From assembly GCF_021726515.1 (NCBI RefSeq), contig NZ_JAKKCJ010000001.1:620001-684000 (forward strand): 64,000 nucleotides of DNA, read 5' to 3'. Positions 39,962-47,296 of this stretch are shown piece by piece. A program made the translations under genes and the position numbers. The DNA comes from Vibrio sp. CK2-1 (GTDB lineage: Bacteria; Pseudomonadota; Gammaproteobacteria; Enterobacterales; Vibrionaceae). Under the pieces are notes generated by a model. It did no database searches. It was not told the origin of the DNA and saw only the letters and a program-made list of their open reading frames with translations. Positions within the stretch are counted from its first letter, which is position 1. Each line of letters starts with the position of its first letter.

Positions 39962-41214
39962 GACACAATCCACCCAAGAATTAAACCAACAACACCAAAG
40001 TCAAAATCTGCAAAAGTAGTGGCTTCTAGGCCGATGTTTCCTAATACAGGTAGTAGAAGCATTGGTAAGAAAGAAATACATAATCCTTGTGTAAAGGAAC
40101 CTAAAATCGCACCTCGTAAACCGCCTGTTGCATTACCATATACTCCGGCAGCACCACCAACAAAGAAGTGAGGAACCACACCCGCTACAATAATTGTCCA
40201 ATCAAACATGCCTTGTATACCCATAGCGACAATGCCGGCTGCAAATGATGATAAAAAACCAATTAATACAGCATTAGGTGCCATTGGGAATACCATTGGG
40301 CAATCAAGCGCAGGTTTTGCACCAGGAACTAACTTGTCAGAGATCCCTTTAAATGCAGGAACAATTTCCGCAATCAACATCTTCACGCCTTGCAGAACAA
40401 TGTATACACCACCTGCAAAAGTAAGCGATTGAATAAAAGTAAATACTACCCAATTTTGACCGCCAGATACTGTTTCAACAAAATCCCCACCGGCAAAAAG
40501 AGAGGCAAACAAGAAGAAAATAGCCATTGTTACGGCTACTGCAACTGGAGTGTCACGTAAGAACATCAAGCTCTTTGGTACATTCATGTCCTCAGTCGTT
40601 CTAGAAGTATCACCAAATTTACTACCAATAAAGCCAGATATTAAGTAAGAGAAAGTAGAGAAGTGCCCGATTGCTAGTTGGTCGGTTCCCATTACTTTTT
40701 CTGTATATTTTTGAGCAAGTGCCGGCATGATCACCATCAGCGTACCAACAAGAATTGAACCTATGGCTACCAGCAATGTTCCAGTGATACCAGCGGTAGA
40801 TAAAATCACCGCAACTAGCATAGACATAAACATAGTATGGTGACCCGTTAAGAAAATATATTTTAACGGTGTGAATCTAGCGAGGAGAATATTGACGATG
40901 AAAGAGAAAAACATGATCAATGCCATCTCATACCCAAAAGCTTCTTGTGCTATAGCAACAATAGCTTCGTTATTGGGAATGACACCACTGACACCAAATG
41001 CTTCTGTAAATACGACTGAAAAGTTATTTAAAGCGCCAACTAATGCTCCAGCACCAAACCCTAAAATCAGGAAGCCCATTACGGTTTTTATTGTACCCTT
41101 AAGAACTGTTGAAACATCAGCCTTCTGAGCAACCAAACCAATAAAAGCAATTAAACCGACCATGATTGCTGGCTCTTTTAATAAGCCCAGCATAAATTCA
41201 AAAAAGTTTTCCAT
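39958..41214 (-). CDS. PTS EIIC permease, ascorbate (UlaA) family
   Basis: A 418-residue membrane permease with about ten or eleven helices. GLIAFIGLVAQKADVSTVLKGTIKT and LTGHHTMFMS are typical of the UlaA/SgaT family, which imports L-ascorbate or related acids or pentitols by phosphotransfer. It lies 11 bp after the EIIB gene and is coupled to EIIA. The family is clear, the substrate is not. Confidence 0.87.
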   Translation of the reverse strand: MENFFEFMLGLLKEPAIMVGLIAFIGLVAQKADVSTVLKGTIKTVMGFLILGFGAGALVGALNNFSVVFTEAFGVSGVIPNNEAIVAIAQEAFGYEMALIMFFSFIVNILLARFTPLKYIFLTGHHTMFMSMLVAVILSTAGITGTLLVAIGSILVGTLMVIMPALAQKYTEKVMGTDQLAIGHFSTFSYLISGFIGSKFGDTSRTTEDMNVPKSLMFLRDTPVAVAVTMAIFFLFASLFAGGDFVETVSGGQNWVVFTFIQSLTFAGGVYIVLQGVKMLIAEIVPAFKGISDKLVPGAKPALDCPMVFPMAPNAVLIGFLSSFAAGIVAMGIQGMFDWTIIVAGVVPHFFVGGAAGVYGNATGGLRGAILGSFTQGLCISFLPMLLLPVLGNIGLEATTFADFDFGVVGLILGWIVS

Positions 41215-41225
41215 TATATTCCCCC

Positions 41226-41495
41226 TCAGATGAATGCTTTTAATTGCTCTTCAATTGATTCTTTATCAAAGATATTTGAAAGGCTTACAACGTTCTCTTT
41301 ACCCATTTCTTTTAATTGAGTTGCAATATCTGTTGCAGCTACCCAAATATCGGCTTTAGTGGATGTCGCTGAGGATAAATCTTCGTGTTCTACTTCTGCT
41401 GAAAAGCCAATTTTATTAACAACCTCTTTTACTGCCATCTCCATCATTAATGAAGTACCAAGACCATTTCCGCATACAACCATAATCTTTTTCAT
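41226..41495 (-). CDS. PTS EIIB component, ascorbate (UlaB) family
   Basis: An 89-residue EIIB with the phosphorylated Cys8 in MVVCGNGLGTSLMMEM. It takes phosphate from EIIA and gives it to the incoming substrate at EIIC. It is the first gene of the IIB-IIC-IIA operon, about 100 bp downstream of a CRP site, so catabolite control is expected. Confidence 0.88.
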   Translation of the reverse strand: MKKIMVVCGNGLGTSLMMEMAVKEVVNKIGFSAEVEHEDLSSATSTKADIWVAATDIATQLKEMGKENVVSLSNIFDKESIEEQLKAFI

Positions 41496-41593
41496 AATTA
41501 TTATCTCTTATAGGGTTTATTGTGTTGATGGGAGGATGTTAGCGAAATTGCCTCGAATCAATATAGATCTCTCTCACAAAGTCAAAATGACCT

Positions 41594-41609
41594 TGTGAAT
41601 CAGATCACG
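41594..41609. promoter_or_regulatory. CRP-cAMP binding site upstream of the PTS operon
   Basis: TGTGA-ATCAGA-TCACG matches the CRP consensus TGTGA-N6-TCACA at nine of ten specific positions. It lies about 100 bp before the EIIB start codon. An inverted AACGT/ACGTT pair further upstream (around 41650-41670) could bind a specific regulator. Confidence 0.7.
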
Positions 41610-41708
41610 CAATTTAAGGCTAAATTAGTGTGACTTTCGAAATGAACAACTTAACGTGACATTGATCAACGTTATAGATTGGGGGAAGTCATAAACAAGA
41701 GAATGGGT

Positions 41709-42203
41709 TTACTTACCATAGTCGGTAAGCATTTTCTTAAGAAGGGAGTTTACGTCTTTAGTTTTTTTATTTCTTTTTGTTAAGGCACTAAGTGATGTAG
41801 GTAGTTCTAATTCTGCATTGGTATTACTGTCTTCGTTTTCTGCTGCTCGTTCTCGCAGCTTTTGAACCGCAGCAAGTATTAGTCTAATTTCAGTGCCATT
41901 CTCATCTTCTAGCACCACAATATTACCTGAATCAACTTGCTTTACCGTTAATAGGCCATGCTTTTGTGATTCATATTGCTTACCAACCATAGAGGATTGT
42001 GCAGGCACAGAGCGGTCGATGATTTGCCCATTGCGAAGTTTTGCTGCTGTTGTGGATCTGATATTGCCCGTATTTTCAAAGGCTATAATGACAGTATGAG
42101 TATTGTAATATTCAACCACCACAACAGGGCCATGCTTTTTGGTTTCAAAAATAGAACCAATCTGCATGTCTTTGGGTGCTTCCATTTTTTTCACAAACAT
42201 CAT
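41709..42203 (-). CDS. Unknown protein with a duplicated phage-like small domain
   Basis: A 164-residue soluble protein. Residues 15-63 (IGSIFETKKHGPVVVVEYYNTHTV...FENTGNIRS...LRNGQIID) and 72-118 (VGKQYESQKHGLLTVKQVDSGNIVVLEDENGTEIR) are copies of one beta-rich domain of about 48 residues. Similar domains occur in bacteriophage proteins, often linked to HNH endonucleases, and may bind nucleic acid; that is an inference. The tail (about 119-164) is charged and Lys-rich. It is located between the PTS operon and YefM-YoeB, on the same strand. GGAATTAA precedes the ATG. Confidence 0.6.
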   Translation of the reverse strand: MMFVKKMEAPKDMQIGSIFETKKHGPVVVVEYYNTHTVIIAFENTGNIRSTTAAKLRNGQIIDRSVPAQSSMVGKQYESQKHGLLTVKQVDSGNIVVLEDENGTEIRLILAAVQKLRERAAENEDSNTNAELELPTSLSALTKRNKKTKDVNSLLKKMLTDYGK

Positions 42204-42339
42204 TTAATTCCGTATACAACGTGAAATCTATTATTTATATAATTATACGCACAAATTACATTGCAGAGTATTTTAAACACTATAAGGACATATAAACGAA
42301 AAGCACGATCCACACTTTTTAATTATGATACAGCCAAAC

Positions 42340-42609
42340 CTAGTAATGATAGCGACACGAAATTATCGTAATAGCTTGAGCGTCTACGGCATAAACAAGT
42401 CTGTTTGTATCATCAATGCGGCGAGACCAAAAACCAGATAAGTTCTCTTTCAACGGTTCAGGTTTACCTATGCCCTCAAATGGAGAGCGCTTTACATCAT
42501 TAATGAGTTTATTTATGCGCTTTAGTGTTTTTTTGTCTTGGTGTTGCCAGTACACATAATCACCCCAAGCCTCATCAGTCCACGATAATAAACGCTGCTG
42601 ACTACTCAT
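42340..42609 (-). CDS. yoeB: YoeB family mRNA interferase toxin
   Basis: An 89-residue ribosome-dependent endoribonuclease of the RelE fold. GKPEPLKENLSGFWSRRI, NRLVYAV and the terminal CRYHY are near-identical to Escherichia coli YoeB, and the catalytic residues appear as Glu51, Arg70 and His88. All are present, so the toxin should be active. The ATG at 42609 overlaps the last 8 bases of yefM, giving the usual antitoxin-first coupling. Confidence 0.93.
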   Translation of the reverse strand: MSSQQRLLSWTDEAWGDYVYWQHQDKKTLKRINKLINDVKRSPFEGIGKPEPLKENLSGFWSRRIDDTNRLVYAVDAQAITIISCRYHY

Positions 42610-42856
42610 CAATTAACTCTCGTTCTGTTGTTTTTCCAGAACGATATTGCTCGATTGAGCGGTTTAGATGCTCTGCGTTTTTAGGGGAACGAAGTAAGTG
42701 GACGGTTTCCATTAGGCTATTGTAATAGTCTAGAGACATAACCACGGCATCTTCAGAATCTCTGCGAGTAATTACGGTAGTGTCGGCATCATTAACGACA
42801 CCGTCTAAAACGGCTTTGAGGCTATTTCTAGCTTCAGTAAACGATACGATTCTCAT
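42602..42856 (-). CDS. yefM: YefM family antitoxin
   Basis: An 84-residue antitoxin (Phd/YefM). The N-terminal DNA-binding dimer domain begins RIVSFTEARNSLKAVLDGVVNDADTTVITRR. The C-terminal tail (HLLRSPKNAEHLNRSIEQYRSGK) wraps the toxin. The ATG at 42856 has GGAG six bases upstream; an earlier GTG is discarded. Two TGTACA motifs lie just upstream, as in the known autoregulatory operator. Confidence 0.93.
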   Translation of the reverse strand: MRIVSFTEARNSLKAVLDGVVNDADTTVITRRDSEDAVVMSLDYYNSLMETVHLLRSPKNAEHLNRSIEQYRSGKTTERELIDE

Positions 42857-42869
42857 AATAATCTCCACA

Positions 42870-42916
42870 TGTACATTTAATGGAACAAGTATAGCGTTGA
42901 GTGATTAACCTGTACA
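42870..42916. promoter_or_regulatory. YefM-YoeB operator with two TGTACA cores
   Basis: TGTACA occurs at 42870-42875 and 42911-42916 upstream of yefM. The characterised yefM-yoeB operator in Escherichia coli uses palindromes with this same TGTACA core. Spacing here (41 bp) is wider than in that case. Confidence 0.5.
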
Positions 42917-42946
42917 GTTAATAGCGCAGGTTAGCAGTGCGACCTA

Positions 42947-42962
42947 CCGAAAACGTTTGCTG
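42947..42962. promoter_or_regulatory. Possible PurR box before the adenosine deaminase gene
   Basis: CCGAAAACGTTTGCTG shares GAAAACGTTTGC with the PurR consensus core GCAAACGTTTGC, with one mismatch in 12. It overlaps a plausible -35 (TTGCTG) with TAATAC at 42982-42987 as -10. It lies about 95 bp before the ATG. Confidence 0.4.
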
Positions 42963-43055
42963 TGTTTCAGTACGTAACTTTTAATACTCTACGGTTGCAT
43001 TAATAAAATGGAACGGTAAGGTGCGATAAATAGTTTAATCAATAGAGATAACATC

Positions 43056-44204
43056 ATGACTGCGACGCTTCCTAAAGTAATTTTGCATGAACATATTGAA
43101 GGTTCTGTAACGCCTGAAATGGCTTTGATCTTGGCTAAAAAACATGGGGTGTCATTGCCTGATGATTTTCTCTATGCCGATGGCGCTTATGACAAAGCGG
43201 AGTTTCCGAATGGCCGTTATCAATACGATGAAACTGACTTTGGTGAGTTCGTAAAAGCTTATGATGTTGTGGCTGATCTCGTTCGTGATGCTGATGACTA
43301 CTACTTGATCATGAAAGACTACCTTAGCCGTAATGCGCAGCAAGGGATGATCTACTGTGAAATGATCACATCAGCCTTCCACTTATGTTGTGAAGAAGAT
43401 GAAAATGGCACAGTGTCGTTGAACGCAGATAAATACCACGAATTCATGGATGGCATTGAGCGTGCGATTAATGAAGTAAAAGATGAATATGGCACAGAAA
43501 CACGTCTGCAAGGCTGTGGTGTACGCCATTTAAGCCTAGAGCATCTAGATTTGAGTGTGGACTTTATCGCGAAAAACACACGTGAAGTTGTCACCGGTTT
43601 CAATATTGCCGGTAACGAAATGGCGGGTGAATTTGAAGATTTCATCTACGTTCATGAGCTGGTGGATAACATCCCATTGCCTAAGTCTTATCATGCCGGT
43701 GAAATTCGTGGCCCTGAAAGTATTCGTGATGCCTTAAAATTTGGCGCAAAGCGTATTGGTCATGGCATTGCGGCCATTAAAGATGACGCTTTGATTGAGC
43801 AACTGATCGCAGAAAACATCACCTTAGAAGTGGCACCAACTAGTAACCGAATTCTGGTCACGGAGTTTGAACAAAAACTCGATAATCACCCTTTACGTCG
43901 TTTATATGAAAAGGGCGTGCGTTTGTCGGTCAATACTGATGATGCGGGCTTATTTGGTACAGATGTCGCGAAGGAATACCACATTGCAGAAACGGTATTT
44001 GGCTTTAATCGTGTTGAATTATTAGATGTCACATTATGTGCACTAGAAGCAGCGTTTGTGTCGGATAATGTGAAGCAAGGTTTAATAGATAAGACCTACC
44101 AGGCGTTTACTGCTCAAGATTGGCATGATTTAGAAGTCCATGCGGCAGGCTTAGCTGATGGTGAATTGAAAACTCGCTTGCAAAGCCGTTTACATTATAA
44201 GTAA
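43056..44204 (+). CDS. Adenosine deaminase family protein
   Basis: A 382-residue metal-dependent amidohydrolase. The first metal motif is HEHIEGS (His11, His13), with Ile-Glu replacing the usual Leu-Asp. SYHAGE, RIGHGI and VNTDDAG complete the adenosine/adenine deaminase pattern. It would deaminate adenosine, or possibly adenine, feeding hypoxanthine to the xanthine dehydrogenase route encoded about 15 kb away. The variant first motif leaves the exact substrate open. GAGATAACATC precedes the ATG. It is monocistronic and ends at a terminator. Confidence 0.82.
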   Translation: MTATLPKVILHEHIEGSVTPEMALILAKKHGVSLPDDFLYADGAYDKAEFPNGRYQYDETDFGEFVKAYDVVADLVRDADDYYLIMKDYLSRNAQQGMIYCEMITSAFHLCCEEDENGTVSLNADKYHEFMDGIERAINEVKDEYGTETRLQGCGVRHLSLEHLDLSVDFIAKNTREVVTGFNIAGNEMAGEFEDFIYVHELVDNIPLPKSYHAGEIRGPESIRDALKFGAKRIGHGIAAIKDDALIEQLIAENITLEVAPTSNRILVTEFEQKLDNHPLRRLYEKGVRLSVNTDDAGLFGTDVAKEYHIAETVFGFNRVELLDVTLCALEAAFVSDNVKQGLIDKTYQAFTAQDWHDLEVHAAGLADGELKTRLQSRLHYK

Positions 44205-44267
44205 TGTCACGTCATCTATAATAAAAAACCGTTATAAAAATCACGGGAGAGTAATTAACTCTTCGAC

Positions 44268-44310
44268 CAAAAAGGCAGCGATCACTTCACATTGATCAGC
44301 TGCCTTTTTT
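44268..44310 (+). terminator. Intrinsic terminator after the deaminase gene
   Basis: AAAAAGGCAGC pairs with GCTGCCTTTTTT, with an inner GATCA/TGATC match in the loop region. Confidence 0.85.
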
Positions 44311-44320
44311 AAAATATTTA

Positions 44321-44432
44321 TGCCTTAAAATAGTTAGGCGTAACCAACCCCATCCCCGCTTCCCCTTATATCGACTTCTGCTGCCAAGTAACACTATCTA
44401 CCAAGGGGAAGAGCTGATCTTTGCTGCTTTTA
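44321..44432. repeat. 112-bp direct repeat, copy 1, containing a short palindromic repeat
   Basis: This stretch and 44672-44783 are about 85% identical. Each holds GGCGTAACCAACCCCATCC, GCTTCCCCTT, a conserved middle (CTGCTGCCAAGT) and AAGGGGAAG. Arms CTTCCCCTT and AAGGGGAAG pair. It is the reverse-complement type of the repeat at 8029 and 44582. Confidence 0.8.
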
Positions 44433-44468
44433 GTTGCAATGCTTACCCAAGATTCACCGCACATTATT

Positions 44469-44523
44469 AGCGCGTCATTCCAGCCGAGCCTAAGCGAGAG
44501 CAGGAATCTACTTATCACGCGCT
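44469..44523. repeat. REP-like palindromic element
   Basis: Outer ends AGCGCG and CGCGCT pair, as do ATTCC and GGAAT further in, around GCCGAGCCTAAGCGAGAGC. The CGTCATTCC...GGAATCT layout parallels the larger element at 7851-7966. Confidence 0.5.
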
Positions 44524-44581
44524 GAATATTTGAAATGTATTTCTTTAGGCAGATACCATTACACATCAAGCGATCACAAAT

Positions 44582-44654
44582 AACTCCCTCCCTTTACCAA
44601 TGAAAAATACTTGGCATCAAGATTTACAGCCAAGGGAGGGCGGGGGAGGGTTGA
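44582..44654 (+). repeat. Short interspersed palindromic repeat, inverted copy
   Basis: It is nearly identical to 8029-8093 (two differences in the 50-base middle) and inverted relative to the flanking copies at 44341 and 44691. Confidence 0.8.
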
Positions 44655-44671
44655 TGTGAGTGATTTATTTG

Positions 44672-44783
44672 TGCCCCAAACTAGTTGGGCGTAACCAACC
44701 CCATCCCCGCTTCCCCTTATATCGACTTCTGCTGCCAAGTGACATCATCTATCAAGGGGAAGGGCTGTTCTTTGTCGCTTTTA
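44672..44783. repeat. 112-bp direct repeat, copy 2
   Basis: Second copy of 44321-44432, including the palindromic repeat with CTTCCCCTT and AAGGGGAAG arms. Differences are mostly substitutions, so the duplication is not recent or has been drifting. Confidence 0.8.
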
Positions 44784-44992
44784 CTCTTATGTTCACTATG
44801 AATCGAATGCTTGATTAAGGAATGAGCAGTGCTAGGAATTTCCACGTCCATATATTAGTTCGATGACACATCAACACCTCCCAATATCGTGAAGTTTCTT
44901 TGTATCTCTATCATCTATCATTGATTAACTATTGACCCTGATTTCATATTGGATGTATGGTCATTAATGTTTCTATTGAACGGATTATCTAG

Positions 44993-45805
44993 ATGAAAAA
45001 ATGGAAGAAATGGGCAACGATAGCCGTACTAATATTGATATTTTCAGTGGCATCATATTGGTTTATTACTATTAATCCGTTCAAATTCTCTCTTCAAGAT
45101 GTGAGGGATGTACTCAAGCAAGTATTTGTTTATTCGTTTGCGGCTATTGTAGCCATATTTGGTTATTGGTGGACTCAAAGAGAGCAAGATAGAAGGCATG
45201 ATGATCAGCTTTATGAAGCTCGTTGGAATAAAACTTTAGATAGGCAGTTAGAAGCCTTAGATAAGCTTTCAAGCAAGCGTGTTGAGTTGTATAGCGAGCT
45301 AAGGAAAGTTTCTAAGCTCGATCTATATCAATTCATAACAGACAATGAGTTCAGGCTTTTAAAGCAGTATGATTTCGAGAAGCAGATCAGGTGGCAATTA
45401 AACCATACATCTTTTTACCTCAGCCATGATGATTTTTATCTCATAGATATTATTTTAGAAATGACAGTAGCTATTGATGAGTTGGAATCTTATTGTAATC
45501 AAGTACTACCACTTTCTAAAGATGCAAGCATAGCGTTAGAGGATCTTGTAGCACTTTCGGTAAGTCAACATTTCAATAAGATATTGAAATTAAGTCTAAT
45601 ATTAGATTGGGAAGTAGGCTGTCTGATTGAAGGGAAGGTTCTGGATAGATATTATCTAGGCGTCGATGATGACAACCAATGGGATAAGCATGATAACACT
45701 GAGGCGTACCTTGAGTGGAAAGTGCAAGAATATAAGAAGCAGAGGGAATTAGTAGGGCTTACAAATACAAATGTAATTCTTAATGAGAGATCCTATGCGA
45801 AATAG
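44993..45805 (+). CDS. Unknown membrane protein with coiled coil
   Basis: A 270-residue protein with two N-terminal membrane helices (about 8-27 and 46-63). A charged predicted coiled coil follows (about 64-105, TQREQDRRHDDQLYEARWNKTLDRQLEALDKL) and then a helical cytoplasmic domain. No family is recognised. The codon usage is AT-rich. It is isolated next to a repeat cluster and followed by its own terminator, which suggests an acquired gene. The ribosome site is weak (GGATTATCTAG). Confidence 0.55.
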   Translation: MKKWKKWATIAVLILIFSVASYWFITINPFKFSLQDVRDVLKQVFVYSFAAIVAIFGYWWTQREQDRRHDDQLYEARWNKTLDRQLEALDKLSSKRVELYSELRKVSKLDLYQFITDNEFRLLKQYDFEKQIRWQLNHTSFYLSHDDFYLIDIILEMTVAIDELESYCNQVLPLSKDASIALEDLVALSVSQHFNKILKLSLILDWEVGCLIEGKVLDRYYLGVDDDNQWDKHDNTEAYLEWKVQEYKKQRELVGLTNTNVILNERSYAK

Positions 45806-45814
45806 TAGTGAGGG

Positions 45815-45845
45815 CAAACCCTAACAGGAGCGGGTTTGTTTTTTC
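45815..45845 (+). terminator. Intrinsic terminator after the unknown membrane protein
   Basis: CAAACCC (45815-45821) pairs with GGGTTTG (45832-45838), followed by seven T residues. Confidence 0.75.
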
Positions 45846-45888
45846 TAAGTCAATGAGTGGTTTTGCGATACTTCAACTAATATTACTG

Positions 45889-45924
45889 AAGGCAGAGTTT
45901 AATCACTCTGCCTTTCTAATTTTA
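45889..45924. terminator. Hairpin past the end of the GntR gene
   Basis: AAGGCAGAGT (45889-45898) pairs perfectly with ACTCTGCCTT (45905-45914), followed on the plus strand by TCTAATTTT. Confidence 0.7.
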
Positions 45925-45950
45925 TGGAACCTTGCTGAACAAGCGCTTGA

Positions 45951-46685
45951 TTATGCTCTTGAGCGAATCACATTGGAGAACACTACGTGTAAATCACTCG
46001 AAGTAGCATCATCGGTTAAGTTTAAATTGGCTTTGATGTGCTGTAAGTGATGTTCCATTAGGTGAATAGCGGTTTGCTTATCACCGGCTTCAATAGCATT
46101 GAGTAGGTTGGTGTGCTCATCTTGAGAACAGTTACTGTTATTACTGCCTTCATACTGCGCAATCAACAGTGAGGTTTGAGAAACTAGGCTGCGCAAGAAG
46201 TGCAATAACGGCGCGTTTTTCGCCATTTTAGCGAGCTCAATATGAAACTCACCGGATAAACGAATACCACGGCCGACATCGCCATTGGCAATCGCTTCAT
46301 TCTCACTAGTAACAAGATTACGTAAAACTTGCATTTGTTGAGGGTTAGCGTTTTCGGTTGCCAGTTCGGTTACCGCAAGCTCTGCAATTTCACGTGCTTT
46401 TAGGATTTGGGTTGCTTCATCTATGGTTGGAGCAGAAACGGTCGCGCCGCGGTTAGGTTTGATATCAACGACTTGCTCTAGAGAAAGACGTAATAATGCA
46501 CGACGAATAATGGTTCGACTAACACCAAAGATTTCACTTAACGATTCTTCATTAAGTTTGGTGCTAGGAGGTAAGCGTTGCTCTAGAATCGCATCAAAGA
46601 TGTGGCAGTACACCACATCATCTTGAGTTTGATTATTGGCTTTCGCTTGAATTTTGGTATTCGATAACTTACTTAATTTAGTCAT
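45951..46685 (-). CDS. GntR family regulator with FCD ligand domain
   Basis: A 244-residue repressor-type protein. The winged helix (about 25-90: VVYCHIFDAILEQRLPPSTKLNEESLSEIFGVSRTIIRRALLRL) is followed by an FCD domain (about 95-225) with metal/ligand-type His residues (GEFHIELA, MEHHLQHI). It faces the same way as the GlcG-like and malate synthase genes and is close to gcl, so it probably senses a glyoxylate-pathway or purine-breakdown metabolite. ATTGT/ACA(A/T)T palindromes upstream of gcl are candidate operators. Confidence 0.85.
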   Translation of the reverse strand: MTKLSKLSNTKIQAKANNQTQDDVVYCHIFDAILEQRLPPSTKLNEESLSEIFGVSRTIIRRALLRLSLEQVVDIKPNRGATVSAPTIDEATQILKAREIAELAVTELATENANPQQMQVLRNLVTSENEAIANGDVGRGIRLSGEFHIELAKMAKNAPLLHFLRSLVSQTSLLIAQYEGSNNSNCSQDEHTNLLNAIEAGDKQTAIHLMEHHLQHIKANLNLTDDATSSDLHVVFSNVIRSRA

Positions 46686-46783
46686 GGCCTAATCTACTGA
46701 AAAGTGGTGGGCGTTAACAACACGAATAATAACAACGCCCTTAAGATGTACTTTCTAATTGTACATTATAGACCTTAGTTTAT

Positions 46784-47212
46784 CTAAGTGTCAGATGAAT
46801 ACAACTTTGCATGCAAAATGCCTTCCAGAGCACATTTTTCATCTAAATCTGATAAATCGCCACTGATCCCAACCGCACCCAAAACCAGATTCGATTCATT
46901 ACGAACCAATACACCACCTGGAACAGGGACCATATTGCCATGAGCCAGCACATTGATGGCTGAAATAAAGGCAGGTCGGGCATCGGCATCTTGCGCCAAC
47001 TTTCTTGATGAGCATCCTAATGCAAGGGCTCCCCACGCTTTTGCAATGGCAATATCGGGCCGCATCATGCTAGAGCCGTCTTGCCGTTGTAGGGAAACCA
47101 GTTTGCCACCACTGTCTAAAACAGCCACAGTGAGTGGAGCACTTTTTAAGTCTAATGCGGTGCTAAACGCACCTTGGGTGATACTTAATGCTTGTTGCAG
47201 TGTCAAACTCAT
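46784..47212 (-). CDS. GlcG/HbpS family protein
   Basis: A 142-residue protein of the GlcG/HbpS fold (SLTLQQALSITQGAF, VAVLDSGGKLVSLQRQDGSSMM, ARPAFISAINVL, VPGGVLVRN, LGAVGISGDLSDLDEKCA). Members bind haem or small ligands and are common beside glycolate/glyoxylate genes, but their exact role is unsettled. The ATG at 47212 follows GAGGATCCTGATC. Longer in-frame starts reach into the intergenic region without ribosome sites. It lies 84 bp after aceB. Confidence 0.8.
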   Translation of the reverse strand: MSLTLQQALSITQGAFSTALDLKSAPLTVAVLDSGGKLVSLQRQDGSSMMRPDIAIAKAWGALALGCSSRKLAQDADARPAFISAINVLAHGNMVPVPGGVLVRNESNLVLGAVGISGDLSDLDEKCALEGILHAKLYSSDT

Positions 47213-47296
47213 GATCAGGATCCTCATTAATAAGGATGAATCACGCGTTCTTATACGTTTTGGCTCGATAAAGAAAGCGTGACTCACCACTGGTTA

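Larger units (their letters stand above)
44205..44992. other. Repeat-dense intergenic region
   Basis: These 788 bp hold no gene. They contain a terminator, three copies of the short palindromic repeat family (two in one orientation, one inverted), a REP-like element, and a 112-bp direct duplication. The last 200 bp before the next gene are AT-rich and featureless. Confidence 0.7.

Noticed and set aside
44321..44783. Insertion sequence or transposon
   Set aside because: The repeats do not enclose a transposase gene and show no target-site duplication that I can see.
45808..46050. Plus-strand 80-codon open frame between the unknown membrane protein and the GntR gene
   Set aside because: It runs through two terminator hairpins and into the 3' end of the GntR gene on the other strand; there is no supporting domain.
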